A stretch of DNA of 64,000 bases, from positions 396,217 to 460,216 of the forward strand of contig NZ_VOXE01000003.1 in the NCBI RefSeq assembly GCF_008014695.1. The letters are read 5' to 3'. Shown one piece after another: positions 50,510 to 60,216 of the stretch; within the stretch, counting starts at the first letter, position 1; each line of letters starts with the position of its first letter. The notes under the pieces are model-generated. The model had not been told where the DNA came from. It did no database searches and was given only the letters and a program-made list of their open reading frames with translations. This stretch comes from Chryseobacterium sp. (GTDB taxonomy: Bacteria; Bacteroidota; Bacteroidia; Flavobacteriales; Weeksellaceae). The translations under genes were made by a program, and so were the position numbers.

Positions 50510-51500
50510 AGAGTAAATTATTTTTGAGGAGATATTCTGCTATCTGCACCGCATTGGTTGCGGCGCCTTTCCGAAGGTTGTCTGCGACAATCCACAGATT
50601 AAGGGTTTTGGGTTGGGAGCGGTCCTGACGGATTCTTCCGACAAAAACCTCATCTTTTCCTTCAGAGTACAGAGGCATCGGATAAATGCTGTTCTTTACA
50701 TCATCCATTACAACTACTCCGGGAGTTTCGGACAGTATTTTCCGGATTTCTTCCAGGTCAAAGTCATTTTCAAATTCAATATTCACACTTTCCGAATGGC
50801 CGCCCTGAACGGGAACACGCACGGCTGTTGCGGTTAAATTAAAGGTGTCGTCGCCCATTATTTTTTTGGGTTCGGTCATCAGTTTAATTTCCTCTTTCGT
50901 GTAATCATCGTCGCTGAAAACATCACATTGCGGAAGCGCATTTTTAAAGATTTCATACGGATAGACTTTTGCAACACTTTTATCACCCGCGATTTCCGCA
51001 TTGAGCTGATCAACAGCATTTTTTCCGGTTCCGGTCACCGACTGATAAGTGGAAACAATCACCCTTTTCAAATCGTATTTCAGATTTAAAGGGTGCAGAA
51101 CCATGACCAGCTGAATGGTTGAACAGTTCGGATTGGCGATGATCTTATCGTTTTTGGTGAGAATACTGGCGTTGATCTCGGGAACAACGAGTTTATTTTC
51201 GGGATTCATTCTCCATGCAGAGGAATTGTCGATGACGGTAGTTCCGACTTCAGCAAACTTGGGAGCAAATTCTAATGAAGTTTCTCCTCCGGCTGAAAAA
51301 AGTGCGAGCTCAGGCCGCATGTCGATCGCCGTCTGCATGGATACAATGGAATATTCCTTCTCCTTATAGGAAATTTTTTTGCCAACCGATTTTTCGGAGG
51401 CAACAGGAATTAATTCGGTAACAGGAAAATTTCTTTCTTCCAGAATTTTTAACATCACCTGGCCCACCATTCCGGTTGCGCCAACAAGTGCTACTTTCAT
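50508..51500 (-). CDS. asd: Aspartate-semialdehyde dehydrogenase
   Basis: 330 aa; reduces aspartyl phosphate to the semialdehyde that feeds lysine/diaminopimelate, threonine and methionine synthesis. NADP-binding GATGMVG (7-13), catalytic Cys near 126 in NPNCSTIQ, and the GGHSESVN (His) block are in place. Length and the absence of a kinase domain are standard for Asd. Single gene. Confidence 0.95.
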   Translation of the reverse strand: MKVALVGATGMVGQVMLKILEERNFPVTELIPVASEKSVGKKISYKEKEYSIVSMQTAIDMRPELALFSAGGETSLEFAPKFAEVGTTVIDNSSAWRMNPENKLVVPEINASILTKNDKIIANPNCSTIQLVMVLHPLNLKYDLKRVIVSTYQSVTGTGKNAVDQLNAEIAGDKSVAKVYPYEIFKNALPQCDVFSDDDYTKEEIKLMTEPKKIMGDDTFNLTATAVRVPVQGGHSESVNIEFENDFDLEEIRKILSETPGVVVMDDVKNSIYPMPLYSEGKDEVFVGRIRQDRSQPKTLNLWIVADNLRKGAATNAVQIAEYLLKNNLL

Positions 51501-51530
51501 TTTAAAATGGGAATTATAACTGATGAAAAA

Positions 51531-51968
51531 TTATGCGCCGAAAAGTCTGGTCCACTGGAATGCCCAAAGCATTAAAGCGAGTGCGACGAAACCGATGATC
51601 ACCCAGCTCATCTGAAGTTTATCGTTGGTTTTGAATTTTTTATTCAGAATGGTTAAGAGAACTGCTGCCACGATCATCGCGAAAGGATGTTCCACATACG
51701 TGTTTCGGGAAACGGAATCACTCATCAGCGTTCCTGCTTCTTTAGCGGCTTTGAAGCCGGGAGAAAAGAAGAACAGCATGATCAGACCGATAAGAGCCTG
51801 CGTGTGAAAGAAAATCATCGTAAAAAGCGTGGATTTCCGTAAAAGTTTTGAAATTTTACCGGAATAGCCAAACATGGTTACCAGCAGTGCAACGGCAAAG
51901 ACTGCGGCTGAAAGCAGGATTAAATAAGCAAAACCACGGTGTGCCTGAAGCATAATGTTGAAATCCAT
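51531..51968 (-). CDS. Four-helix membrane protein of unknown function
   Basis: 145 aa with four hydrophobic helices. Histidines near the helix starts (QAHRGFAYLIL, FFHTQALIGLIM, EHPFAMIVAAVL) could ligate heme, and database entries for related Bacteroidetes proteins are sometimes called cytochrome b, but I cannot confirm this. An arrangement of a small quinone or heme protein is possible. It has its own -7 element and lies between asd and the receptor gene. Confidence 0.72.
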   Translation of the reverse strand: MDFNIMLQAHRGFAYLILLSAAVFAVALLVTMFGYSGKISKLLRKSTLFTMIFFHTQALIGLIMLFFFSPGFKAAKEAGTLMSDSVSRNTYVEHPFAMIVAAVLLTILNKKFKTNDKLQMSWVIIGFVALALMLWAFQWTRLFGA

Positions 51969-51990
51969 TCTAATTGTTTTAAGTTAGGTG

Positions 51991-51998
51991 CAAAGATA
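51991..51998 (-). promoter_or_regulatory. -7 element for the four-helix protein gene
   Basis: Minus-strand TATCTTTG, 22 bases before the ATG at 51968, directly beside the receptor terminator. Confidence 0.5.
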
Positions 51999-52000
51999 AA

Positions 52001-52028
52001 AAAATCCCAACATTATAGTCGGGATTTT
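52001..52028 (-). terminator. Terminator of the TonB receptor gene
   Basis: AAAATCCC and GGGATTTT pair across a 12-base loop, with a T run on the minus strand. Confidence 0.72.
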
Positions 52029-52049
52029 GAGTGTAATAGTAAGTTCTCT

Positions 52050-54554
52050 TTAGAAGATAAAACTTACTGATGCATTCCATGTTCTTCCGAAACCGAAAAA
52101 CACCTCATTACTTTTATTGATGCCATTCCAGTTATTAGCTTCATTTGCATCTGCAGCTTTATTTGTTCTGGATTCAGCGATATAAACTTTATCTAATACG
52201 TTATTAACGTTAACTCTGAACTTAAATGCCTGAGTACTGTTAATATTCCATCTGGCGCCTGCACCCAAATCAAGTAATCCAAATGATGGAAGTTCTACAG
52301 CTGGATCCGCAGGTTTCGGTTGTGCAACAGTTACTAGACGTGATGATGGTTCGAAAGCTGAGTATAGTTTGTCAGCATATCGGTATTGTGCATCAAAGTT
52401 TAACCAGTCTGTTATTTTAACATCAGCTCCTAAGGCAGCAGTAATTTGGGCTGCATCGCCTACTTTAAGGCCGTCAAGTGCTAAAGTTCCTTCCTGTATT
52501 ACCGTATTTGTTTGATCTTCAACGAAAGACGCGGTTGGACTTCCTTTGAAATACCAATCACCAACGGAAAGCATACCGTTAATAGTAAGCATTTGAACTG
52601 GCTTCACATTGAAGTCTAGTTCGATACCTTTATGAATTTCATTGATTCCTAGAACGTTTGCAACACCAGTTACAGAAACACCGTTGATTGTAGCTCTTGT
52701 GGTAAGTCTTTTGTAAATATCATCCCATGAAGTGTGGTAAACGTTTAGATTAGCGTTGAATATTGCCGATCTAAAACCATATCCTAATTCAAATGAAGCA
52801 ATTTTTTCATTTGTTAAAGATGGGTTAACATCGTTTCTGTTGTTTAAGTAAACTGCACCAAAGAAAGGTTGTCTCTCATAGTAACCACCGTTAACAAAAA
52901 CATTGTGATGTGCATTGATGTTATAATTCGCTCCACCTTTTACATTGAAACCAACTAAGTCAACTTTTTCACTTTTCTGCTGATCAGGCGCATACAACAT
53001 GTAATCAACTCTTTGGAAATTTTGGTTTGAAATTGATCCCTGAACGAAAGCAGAAAGGGCGTCTTTCGTATATTCCACTTGTCCGAACCCTCCTAACCAT
53101 TTTACTAATCCATCGTTACTGTACGCTAATTGGTCTTTAATGTCGTTGGTTTTACCACCAAACGGATTCCAGTCTGCATTAGAAGCAAAAGTGTTGGTAA
53201 TCACATTTGGGGTGTTGTTGATGTTACTGGTGTCTGTATAAGAGTTGTTGCCTAGAAAATCACTTGCAATTCTGTAATGGATACCTTTATAAGATCTTGC
53301 GTCAAGACCAATCGTAGCATTTAAGTTATCACTGAATTTATGATTTAAGCTTGAAATAATACCTAACCAGTTATGTGAATTGATCGATGATCTTCTGATA
53401 ATACCATTATTGCTGTTTGCAAGATAAGGTGTTTTGTTCACTGCTCCAAAATCTGCAACAACACCACCTTGATTCCAAGTAACAATATCATCAAATCTCA
53501 CAAGGCCGTCAGCAGTTCTTGGCAAATTGTTGTAGTATTTACCGTTGATTTTTCCTGCATCACCAGTTCCACCACCTCTACCGAAAGAAGCATAAACTAC
53601 AGAGCTTAATTTGGTAGCATCGTTAATTTTCCAATCCCAGTTCAAAGACATTACCGGTTTGTGGTAATAATTTCTGGTCATCGAATATTCCTCACCATTT
53701 AACAACCCCCAGTTTTGGTTGTATTTTCTATTCGGTTCATCCTCAGATCCACCATATTTTATATGATCAGAAATTGTAGATTGAAAAGATCTTTGGTTAT
53801 GCCATTGTGGAGCACCTGTCATGGTAAACTGAAAATCGTGTTTTGCAGATGGATTAAATCCTAATGCAATGTAATAGTTGTACCCTTCAAATTCAGTTCC
53901 GTCGGCATACATAGAACCTGCAGTTCTGCTCATCAAAAATGAAGTCGCCCAACCTGATTCGCTTTTTCCTGTATTGTATGAAAATAAAGCTTTATTGTAA
54001 CCATCGTTACCGATGCTACCAGTTACGTTACCTTGTCTTTTTTTATCCGCAGCTCTGGTAAGAACGTTAATTGTACCTCCAACAGAAGCTATTGCCAATT
54101 TAGAAGAACCTAAACCTCTTTGAACCTGCATTGCAGAAGTGACATCCGATAATCCTGCCCAGTTTGACCAATAGACTGCCCCGGTTTCCATATCATTTAC
54201 CGGCACTCCATTAATCATCACCGCAGTGTTTCTTTGGTCGAAGCCTCGAACGTTGATTCTGGAATCTCCGAAGCCACCACCACTTTTGGTAGCATATACA
54301 GATGGAGTGGTGTTAAGGATCTCAGGAAATTCCTGGTTTCCTAATTTGTCCACAATCTGAGCCTCTTTTATGGTAGAAACAGCTACCGGAGTTTTCCGGT
54401 CTTTGGCAATGTCGGCAACACCGCTAAGAACTACCTGCTCAATATCCGAAGATTTCTGAAGGGTGTCCTGCGTTGTTTGCGCAAAATAAAAACTTGCCGT
54501 TGATAGCGTTACCACAACAGTAAGCATCGACTTTTTAATAGAATTGCTTTTCAT
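52050..54554 (-). CDS. TonB-dependent receptor
   Basis: 834 aa. Signal peptide MKSNSIKKSMLTVVVTLSTASFYFAQ. The plug starts at IEQVVLSGVADIAKDRKTPVAVSTI and includes SVYATKSGGGFGDSRINVRGFDQRNTAVMINGVPVND, then the barrel, ending in WNASVSFIF, a C-terminal aromatic strand. It has no CarboxypepD-like domain in front of the plug and no lipoprotein partner next to it, unlike the receptor at 39952. Substrate unknown; no iron or vitamin-B12 signature is obvious. Confidence 0.92.
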   Translation of the reverse strand: MKSNSIKKSMLTVVVTLSTASFYFAQTTQDTLQKSSDIEQVVLSGVADIAKDRKTPVAVSTIKEAQIVDKLGNQEFPEILNTTPSVYATKSGGGFGDSRINVRGFDQRNTAVMINGVPVNDMETGAVYWSNWAGLSDVTSAMQVQRGLGSSKLAIASVGGTINVLTRAADKKRQGNVTGSIGNDGYNKALFSYNTGKSESGWATSFLMSRTAGSMYADGTEFEGYNYYIALGFNPSAKHDFQFTMTGAPQWHNQRSFQSTISDHIKYGGSEDEPNRKYNQNWGLLNGEEYSMTRNYYHKPVMSLNWDWKINDATKLSSVVYASFGRGGGTGDAGKINGKYYNNLPRTADGLVRFDDIVTWNQGGVVADFGAVNKTPYLANSNNGIIRRSSINSHNWLGIISSLNHKFSDNLNATIGLDARSYKGIHYRIASDFLGNNSYTDTSNINNTPNVITNTFASNADWNPFGGKTNDIKDQLAYSNDGLVKWLGGFGQVEYTKDALSAFVQGSISNQNFQRVDYMLYAPDQQKSEKVDLVGFNVKGGANYNINAHHNVFVNGGYYERQPFFGAVYLNNRNDVNPSLTNEKIASFELGYGFRSAIFNANLNVYHTSWDDIYKRLTTRATINGVSVTGVANVLGINEIHKGIELDFNVKPVQMLTINGMLSVGDWYFKGSPTASFVEDQTNTVIQEGTLALDGLKVGDAAQITAALGADVKITDWLNFDAQYRYADKLYSAFEPSSRLVTVAQPKPADPAVELPSFGLLDLGAGARWNINSTQAFKFRVNVNNVLDKVYIAESRTNKAADANEANNWNGINKSNEVFFGFGRTWNASVSFIF

Positions 54555-54772
54555 AAATAGATTTTAGAACTTGAAGTAAGTATTAAAAATTTTTGCAAAC
54601 TTCGCTAAAATAATCGAAACTATTATTAATTATATGTTAAATTTTAAAATTTTGTTAAATTCCGTGCTAATTATTGCGTTTACAGTTACTTAAAGCTCAA
54701 AAATTCGTAATATGATGAAATAATTCATTACGGTATTGCTAAAAAATTGCATTAAAATCAATTTATTGATAA

Positions 54773-55633
54773 TCAGCGCACTGCTTTCAGGCTTAAATCG
54801 ATGTTTTTTGCGGAGTGGGTTAATGCGCCGGCAGAAATAAAGTCGACGCCTGTATTTGCGATTTCTTTCAGCATCTCGCGGGTGATCCCACCGGAAGCTT
54901 CACTTTCACATTTTCCGCTGATGAGTTTAACCGCTTTTTTCATTACTGCTACTTCCATATTGTCGAGCATAATTCGGTCTGCACCTGAATTTATGGCTTC
55001 CTCAACCTCTTCAAGGTTTCTGGTTTCCACCTCGATCAGTAAAGGTTTTTTTGTTTTTTTAATATATTCTTTCGCCATTTGTACGGCGGTTGTAATGCTT
55101 CCGTTGTAATCAATATGATTGTCTTTCAGCATAATCATATCGTAGAGACCAAACCGGTGATTGGTTCCGCCGCCAATCGCGACCGCCCATTTTTCGCACA
55201 TCCTGAAATTCGGAGTCGTTTTTCTGGTGTCGAGCAGTTTGGTTTTTGTTCCCAAAAGTCTGGAATCCCAGTCGTGGGTTAAAGTCGCAATGCCGCTCAT
55301 TCGCTGCATGCAGTTTAACACCAGTCTTTCGGTGGAAAGGATGGAACGCGCGCTCCCTGTTACGAAAAAGGCAATATCACCGGCTTTTGAAGATTCGCCG
55401 TCTTTAATCAACACTTCAACCTTCAGGTTTTTGTCGAAATGTTTAAATATAAGTTCCGCCATTTCCACGCCGGCCAGAATGCAGTTTTCCTTTACAAGGA
55501 GCTTTGCCTTCTGCTGCAGGTCTTTGGGAATGGTGGAAAGGGTAGAATGGTCACCTTCCTGAATGTCCTCTTCCAAAGCATTTTTAATGAATGTTTTCAG
55601 GGCATCTTTGGTTACATATGGTGGTTTTTTCAT
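54773..55633 (-). CDS. nadC: Nicotinate-nucleotide pyrophosphorylase (carboxylating)
   Basis: 286 aa; converts quinolinate and PRPP to nicotinate mononucleotide, third step of de novo NAD synthesis. Conserved blocks: LNCMQRMSGIAT, LLDTRKTTPNFR (the DTRKTTPG-type block), KWAVAIGGGTNHRFGLYDMIMLKDNH, and EVETRNLEEVEEA. Follows nadB by 10 bp; quinolinate synthase nadA is not in the window. Confidence 0.96.
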   Translation of the reverse strand: MKKPPYVTKDALKTFIKNALEEDIQEGDHSTLSTIPKDLQQKAKLLVKENCILAGVEMAELIFKHFDKNLKVEVLIKDGESSKAGDIAFFVTGSARSILSTERLVLNCMQRMSGIATLTHDWDSRLLGTKTKLLDTRKTTPNFRMCEKWAVAIGGGTNHRFGLYDMIMLKDNHIDYNGSITTAVQMAKEYIKKTKKPLLIEVETRNLEEVEEAINSGADRIMLDNMEVAVMKKAVKLISGKCESEASGGITREMLKEIANTGVDFISAGALTHSAKNIDLSLKAVR

Positions 55634-55643
55634 GTTGTGTTGA

Positions 55644-57230
55644 TTAATTGATGTTTTTTGCCAGATCTTTATTGTAAAATGAGCCTTTGTTTTCCTTCAT
55701 CTGAAGCGAATGCTTGATGATGAGATAAGAAATATTCACCAGGTTGCGCAGTTCCAAAAGCTTCGGGGATAAAATAGAGTAGTTGTAGAGTGCTGTAACC
55801 GCATCAAAGATTTCCTGCTGCTTTCTCTTTGCGAGCTCAAGCCTTTCGTTGCTCCTTACAATACTTACGAGATCGCTCATCATTTCCTGAAGTTGGCGCC
55901 GAAGGTAAGTGACCATCACCATTTCATCAATCATCCTCATGCCTTCTTCGTTCCACTCCGGAACAGCTTTCAGGTCCTTGAAATTGAAACTGTTCTGACG
56001 CAGAAGTTCCACTGTTTTCATGGCGGCTTCATGACCGAAAACAAGTCCTTCGAGCAATGAATTTGAAGCCAAACGGTTTGCTCCGTGAAGTCCGGAATTG
56101 GTGCACTCACCTACTGCAAACAGATTTTTAATGGAACTTTGGCCTTCCATATCCACTTCAATTCCACCCATCAGATAATGACAGGCCGGAACAACGGGAA
56201 TAAGCTGTTTAAAAGGATCAATGCCTTCGCTGATGCATTTCTGATAAATATTCGGGAAATGTTCGGTGAATTTATCCTTGTCCATTGCACGGCAGTCCAG
56301 GCCAACATAATCGTCGCCCGATATTTTAAGTTCGTTGTCGATAGCACGGGCAACTATATCTCGCGAGGCAAGTTCCTCACGCTCATCGTATTTGTGCATG
56401 AATTTCTCCCCGTCTTTCGTGCGGAGTTTGGCGCCGTCGCCACGAACGGCTTCAGAAATCAGAAAAAGCATGCCGTCCCGTTTGGAGTAGAGTGCAGTGG
56501 GATGGAACTGGTAATACTGCATATTCGACACTTTTCCGCGTGCCCGGTGCACGAATGCAATACCGTCTCCTGTTGCAATAACAGGATTGGTGGTGTTTTT
56601 ATAGACATGGCCGGCTCCACCGGTGGCAACAAGTGTTATTTTTGCCGTAATTTTTTTTATTTTTTTATTTTTTTCATCCAGAATGTAGGCGCCATAACAA
56701 GAAATATCTTCGGCATTGAGTTCTTTTCCGGGTACATGGTGCTGTGTAATGAGATCAATAACATAATGATGCGCGAGAATTTCAATATTCGGGGATCTGT
56801 TGACGGTAGCGAGTAAGGCCCGTTCGATTTCAGCTCCGGTGATGTCTTTATGGTGCACAATCCGGTTTTCGGTATGTCCTCCTTCACGTCCCAGCTTGAA
56901 ATCACCGTCTTTTTCCATGTCAAAATGCGTTCCCCAATCCACCAGTTCCTGGAATCTTGCAGGGCCTTCTTTAATGACCATTTCCACTACATCTCTTTTG
57001 TTTTCGCCGTCGCCGGCTCTCATCGTGTCATCGATGTGTTTCTGGAAATTATCTTTGTCGAAATCGGTTACCACGGCAAGGCCGCCCTGTGCATATTTGG
57101 TGTTGCTTTCGTCTTCATCGGCTTTGGTAACGATGATGATTTTGGCATCGGGCATTTTTTCAGAAATTTTTATCGCGTAAGAAAGGCCGGAAATTCCTGA
57201 ACCGATGACGAGTACATCTGCTTTGATCAT
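55644..57230 (-). CDS. nadB: L-aspartate oxidase
   Basis: 528 aa flavoprotein producing iminoaspartate for quinolinate synthesis. FAD-binding GSGISGLSYA near residues 10-19, SNTKYAQGGLAVV, and the family blocks RLASNSLLEGLVFGHEAA and QFHPTALY. The length is usual. First gene of the nadB-nadC operon. Confidence 0.96.
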   Translation of the reverse strand: MIKADVLVIGSGISGLSYAIKISEKMPDAKIIIVTKADEDESNTKYAQGGLAVVTDFDKDNFQKHIDDTMRAGDGENKRDVVEMVIKEGPARFQELVDWGTHFDMEKDGDFKLGREGGHTENRIVHHKDITGAEIERALLATVNRSPNIEILAHHYVIDLITQHHVPGKELNAEDISCYGAYILDEKNKKIKKITAKITLVATGGAGHVYKNTTNPVIATGDGIAFVHRARGKVSNMQYYQFHPTALYSKRDGMLFLISEAVRGDGAKLRTKDGEKFMHKYDEREELASRDIVARAIDNELKISGDDYVGLDCRAMDKDKFTEHFPNIYQKCISEGIDPFKQLIPVVPACHYLMGGIEVDMEGQSSIKNLFAVGECTNSGLHGANRLASNSLLEGLVFGHEAAMKTVELLRQNSFNFKDLKAVPEWNEEGMRMIDEMVMVTYLRRQLQEMMSDLVSIVRSNERLELAKRKQQEIFDAVTALYNYSILSPKLLELRNLVNISYLIIKHSLQMKENKGSFYNKDLAKNIN

Positions 57231-57235
57231 AGATT

Positions 57236-57865
57236 TTATATAAATTTAAACAACTTGCCTTCCGGTTTTCTTACTTTTTTAAGATTCTGGAAATGGTCTT
57301 CTTCCGAGCGGTACCCCAGGGCCAAAGCAACGCTGACTTTTTCTTTTTCCGGGTCAATATTCAGGATTTCACCCATTGATTTTCCGTTAAAGCCTTCCAT
57401 GGGGCAGGTATCAACATTTTCTAGGGCTGCAGCAAACATCAGATTTCCGAGGACAATATAACTCTGTTTTTCGGCCCAGTCCATGATCTGTTCGTTCGTT
57501 AAAGCATCCATTTGAAGATTGATGTTTTTACGGAAAAGATCAAGATTTTCAACCGGGATTTCTCTGGTGTCGGAAATGTGTTTGAAATAATTGTCGACAT
57601 ACTCGTCACCAAGCCCGTTTTTAGAAACCATAACCAACAAGTGGGAACAGGTTGAAATTTGGGACGGATTGTGGAATGAGGATATAAGCTGCTGTTTCAC
57701 TTCGTCACTTTCCACTACATAAATTTCATAGGGCTGTAAACCCATTGAACTGGCAGAAAGTCTGCCCGCTTCCAAAATATTTTCAAGAATTTCAGGAGGA
57801 ACTTTTTTCCCTTTGTCAAATTTTTTGACCGAATATCTTTTTTGAAGCGCTTCTAAGTAATCCAT
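57236..57865 (-). CDS. Nitroreductase family NAD(P)H-dependent oxidoreductase
   Basis: 209 aa. FMN-binding start ALQKRYSVKKFDKGKKVPPEILENILEAGRLSASSMGLQPYEI and the C-terminal ALALGYRSEED are typical of nitroreductase-fold enzymes, which reduce nitro groups, quinones or flavins. I start at the ATG at 57865 (MDYLEALQKRYS): the longer frame runs through a promoter-like -7 box and into rnhA and adds no known domain. The gene ends five bases before nadB begins, so nadB-nadC may be co-transcribed with it. Confidence 0.88.
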   Translation of the reverse strand: MDYLEALQKRYSVKKFDKGKKVPPEILENILEAGRLSASSMGLQPYEIYVVESDEVKQQLISSFHNPSQISTCSHLLVMVSKNGLGDEYVDNYFKHISDTREIPVENLDLFRKNINLQMDALTNEQIMDWAEKQSYIVLGNLMFAAALENVDTCPMEGFNGKSMGEILNIDPEKEKVSVALALGYRSEEDHFQNLKKVRKPEGKLFKFI

Positions 57866-57869
57866 TGAA

Positions 57870-57877
57870 CAAAGATA
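57870..57877 (-). promoter_or_regulatory. -7 element of the nitroreductase gene
   Basis: Minus-strand TATCTTTG with only four bases before the ATG at 57865. Confidence 0.55.
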
Positions 57878-57986
57878 GCAAAAGTCGCAAAACGACATCC
57901 TGAAGTTGGAGGAAATTGAGCGAAGTAAGGTAAGTTGTGGAGTAATTTTTACAAGTGAATTTTTGAAATTCCAAAACACCGGTTCT

Positions 57987-58469
57987 CTAAAAAAGTCCGC
58001 CGTCCTTTTGATTTTCAAAATACTCATCTATTTCAAGATCAGCGGACTGGGCTGCTTTCACAGCAAGTTGGTCGCAGATTTCGTTTTCGGGATGTCCGGC
58101 GTGACCTTTAATCCAGTGAAAAGTGGTTTGGTGGGTTTTCAGTAAGGGTACCATCCTGCGCCAAAGATCGGGATTTTTCACATTTTTAAATCCTTTTTTT
58201 ATCCATCCAAAAATCCATTTCTGGTTGATGGCATCAGAAACATATTTACTGTCGGTATAAATATGGATGTCGTTGTCGGGAGATTTCAGTTTTTCGAGCG
58301 CAACAATTACTGCCAGAAGCTCCATTCGGTTATTCGTAGTAAGCCTGAACCCCTTAGAAAAGTGTTTTTCGTAATTTTTTTCGGGCACTTTCATGACGAT
58401 TCCGTAACCGCCTTTTCCGGGGTTTCCGCTGCAGGCCCCGTCGGTAAAAATCTCAATGCGAAGACTCAT
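57987..58469 (-). CDS. rnhA: Ribonuclease HI
   Basis: 160 aa; degrades the RNA strand of RNA-DNA hybrids. Catalytic blocks: IFTDGACSGNPGKGG (Asp10), NRMELLAVI (Glu), YTDSKYV (Asp) and VKAAQSAD downstream, all in normal order. The ATG at 58469 (MSLRIEIF) is one base after the dnaB stop; an earlier start inside dnaB gives a non-homologous extension. Likely co-transcribed with dnaB. Confidence 0.95.
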   Translation of the reverse strand: MSLRIEIFTDGACSGNPGKGGYGIVMKVPEKNYEKHFSKGFRLTTNNRMELLAVIVALEKLKSPDNDIHIYTDSKYVSDAINQKWIFGWIKKGFKNVKNPDLWRRMVPLLKTHQTTFHWIKGHAGHPENEICDQLAVKAAQSADLEIDEYFENQKDGGLF

Positions 58470-58470
58470 T

Positions 58471-60060
58471 CTAGTACTGGAATTCGTCATCATCCTCCAG
58501 ATCATTCATAGACGAGCCGGAAAGATTTTGGTTTTTCGGCAAATCGAAAGCTGCACCGGGATCAATGGTCGTTTTGATTTTTTCGAAACCACTCGGTGCA
58601 TCCTGCTGCCCGAAATTGGAAGGCTGATAACCGTGGCCGCTTCCGAAAAGATCCAGATCGGCAAATTTTGCAATATTTTTATGGAAAGACATCCTTACAT
58701 CGGCAGTTGCACCGTTCCGGTGTTTTGCAATGATGAGTTCCGCCTGATTTTCTGTAGAAGATTCGCCACCGTCTTCATCATTATCCCATGTCGTGATTTT
58801 ATAATATTCGGGACGGAAAATGAAGGACACAATGTCGGCATCCTGCTCAATCGCTCCGGATTCCCGCAGATCCGACAGCATCGGTCTTTTGCCTGGTCTG
58901 GTTTCCACACTTCTGGAGAGCTGAGAAAGTGCAATAACCGGAACATTCAGTTCTTTCGCAATGGCTTTTAAGGAGCGGGAAATCATTGCGATTTCCTGTT
59001 CACGGTTTCCGGCACCTCCTTTTCCGGCGTTAGCAGTCATCAATTGTAAATAATCCACCATGATGATCTTTACGCCGTGCTGCATCACGAGTCTCCGGCA
59101 TTTTGCCCGGAAATCAAATACAGAAAGCGATGGCGTTTCATCGATATATAAAGGAGCATTTTCGAGTGAAGAAACATTGGAGAAGAGTCTTTGCCATTCT
59201 TCGTCACTCATCTGTCCTTTTCTGAGTTTTTCTGAAGAAATTCCTGTTTCGGAAGCAATCATCCTGGTGATGAGCTGTACCGATGCCATTTCGAGGGAAA
59301 ATAAAGCGAGCGGAATCTGATGTTCCACGGCAATGTTACGGGCCATTGAAAGTAGAAAAGCGGTTTTACCCATCGCAGGCCTTGCTGCAATAATGATGAG
59401 GTCAGAATTCTGCCAGCCCCCGGTTTCTTTGTCGATGTCCTTAAAACCGGAAGGAATACCGGAAATTCCTTCTTTGTCCTTTAGTGATTTTATGGTTTCA
59501 ATGGCCTGTTTAACCAAAGTATTGGCTGTATCAAAACCTTTTTTGATCGTTCCGTTGGTAATTTCGAAGAAGGACTGTTCAGCCTTGTCGAGCAGCTCAA
59601 ATACATCGGTTGATTCTTTGTATGAACTGTCGATGACGTTTGCAGATACGTTGATTAAGCTTCTTAAAATAAATTTCTCAAGAATTACGCGCACATGGTA
59701 TTCGATATGGGCACTTGAAGAAACACCCATCGTAAGGTCAATAATATAATGGTCGCCGCCGGCAAAACCGAGTTTTTCCTCTTTTTTAAGTTCCTGAATC
59801 ACCGTCATTAAATCCACAGGATGATTTCCTTCGAAAAGTTTTACAATTGCCGAGAAAATAACCTGATGGCGTGGATCGTAAAATACTTCGGGGGATAGAA
59901 GGTCTATAGAATAATCAAGTCCTTTTTTGTCAATAAGAAAAGTCCCAATCACTAATTTCTCAAAATCTATGGCATTCGGCGGCATTTTGCCGTCTGAAAT
60001 GGATAGTTCCTTCGCAAAATTACCATGAATAAGGGACGATAAAGTTTCCTTCTGTGTCAT
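58471..60060 (-). CDS. dnaB: Replicative DNA helicase DnaB
   Basis: 529-aa hexameric helicase that unwinds DNA at the replication fork. N-terminal DnaB-N helical domain (PPNAIDFEKLVIGTFLI, about 27-130), then the RecA-like core with Walker A ARPAMGKTAF (about 224-233), IIMVDYLQLM and SRSLKAIAKELNVPVIALSQLSR. An acidic C-terminal tail (DDDEFQY) follows. No intein. Starts with a near-leaderless promoter. Confidence 0.97.
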   Translation of the reverse strand: MTQKETLSSLIHGNFAKELSISDGKMPPNAIDFEKLVIGTFLIDKKGLDYSIDLLSPEVFYDPRHQVIFSAIVKLFEGNHPVDLMTVIQELKKEEKLGFAGGDHYIIDLTMGVSSSAHIEYHVRVILEKFILRSLINVSANVIDSSYKESTDVFELLDKAEQSFFEITNGTIKKGFDTANTLVKQAIETIKSLKDKEGISGIPSGFKDIDKETGGWQNSDLIIIAARPAMGKTAFLLSMARNIAVEHQIPLALFSLEMASVQLITRMIASETGISSEKLRKGQMSDEEWQRLFSNVSSLENAPLYIDETPSLSVFDFRAKCRRLVMQHGVKIIMVDYLQLMTANAGKGGAGNREQEIAMISRSLKAIAKELNVPVIALSQLSRSVETRPGKRPMLSDLRESGAIEQDADIVSFIFRPEYYKITTWDNDEDGGESSTENQAELIIAKHRNGATADVRMSFHKNIAKFADLDLFGSGHGYQPSNFGQQDAPSGFEKIKTTIDPGAAFDLPKNQNLSGSSMNDLEDDDEFQY

Positions 60061-60064
60061 TCAA

Positions 60065-60072
60065 CAAAGATA
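60065..60072 (-). promoter_or_regulatory. -7 element of dnaB
   Basis: TATCTTTG on the minus strand, four bases before the ATG at 60060, so the transcript would start at the codon itself. Confidence 0.6.
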
Positions 60073-60177
60073 AAATTAAAAAAAAATAATAGTGCTTAAT
60101 GTTCAAAATTCAGTCAATTTTTTTTAAAGAACTGATTTTAAAAGTTTTAAACTCGAATTCATTGTTGGTAAATAAAA

Positions 60178-60203
60178 AAGCCCGAAAAATTCATTTCGGG
60201 CTT
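60178..60203 (-). terminator. Terminator of the T9SS type-B cargo gene (first copy)
   Basis: AAGCCCGAAA and TTTCGGGCTT with a six-base loop; a T run follows on the minus strand. A related hairpin ends the second copy. Confidence 0.88.
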
Positions 60204-60216
60204 ATTATTATTGAAA

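Noticed and set aside
57866..58027. Long N-terminal extension of the nitroreductase
   Set aside because: It runs through a promoter-like -7 box and into rnhA and adds no known domain; MDYLEALQKRYS at 57865 fits the family.
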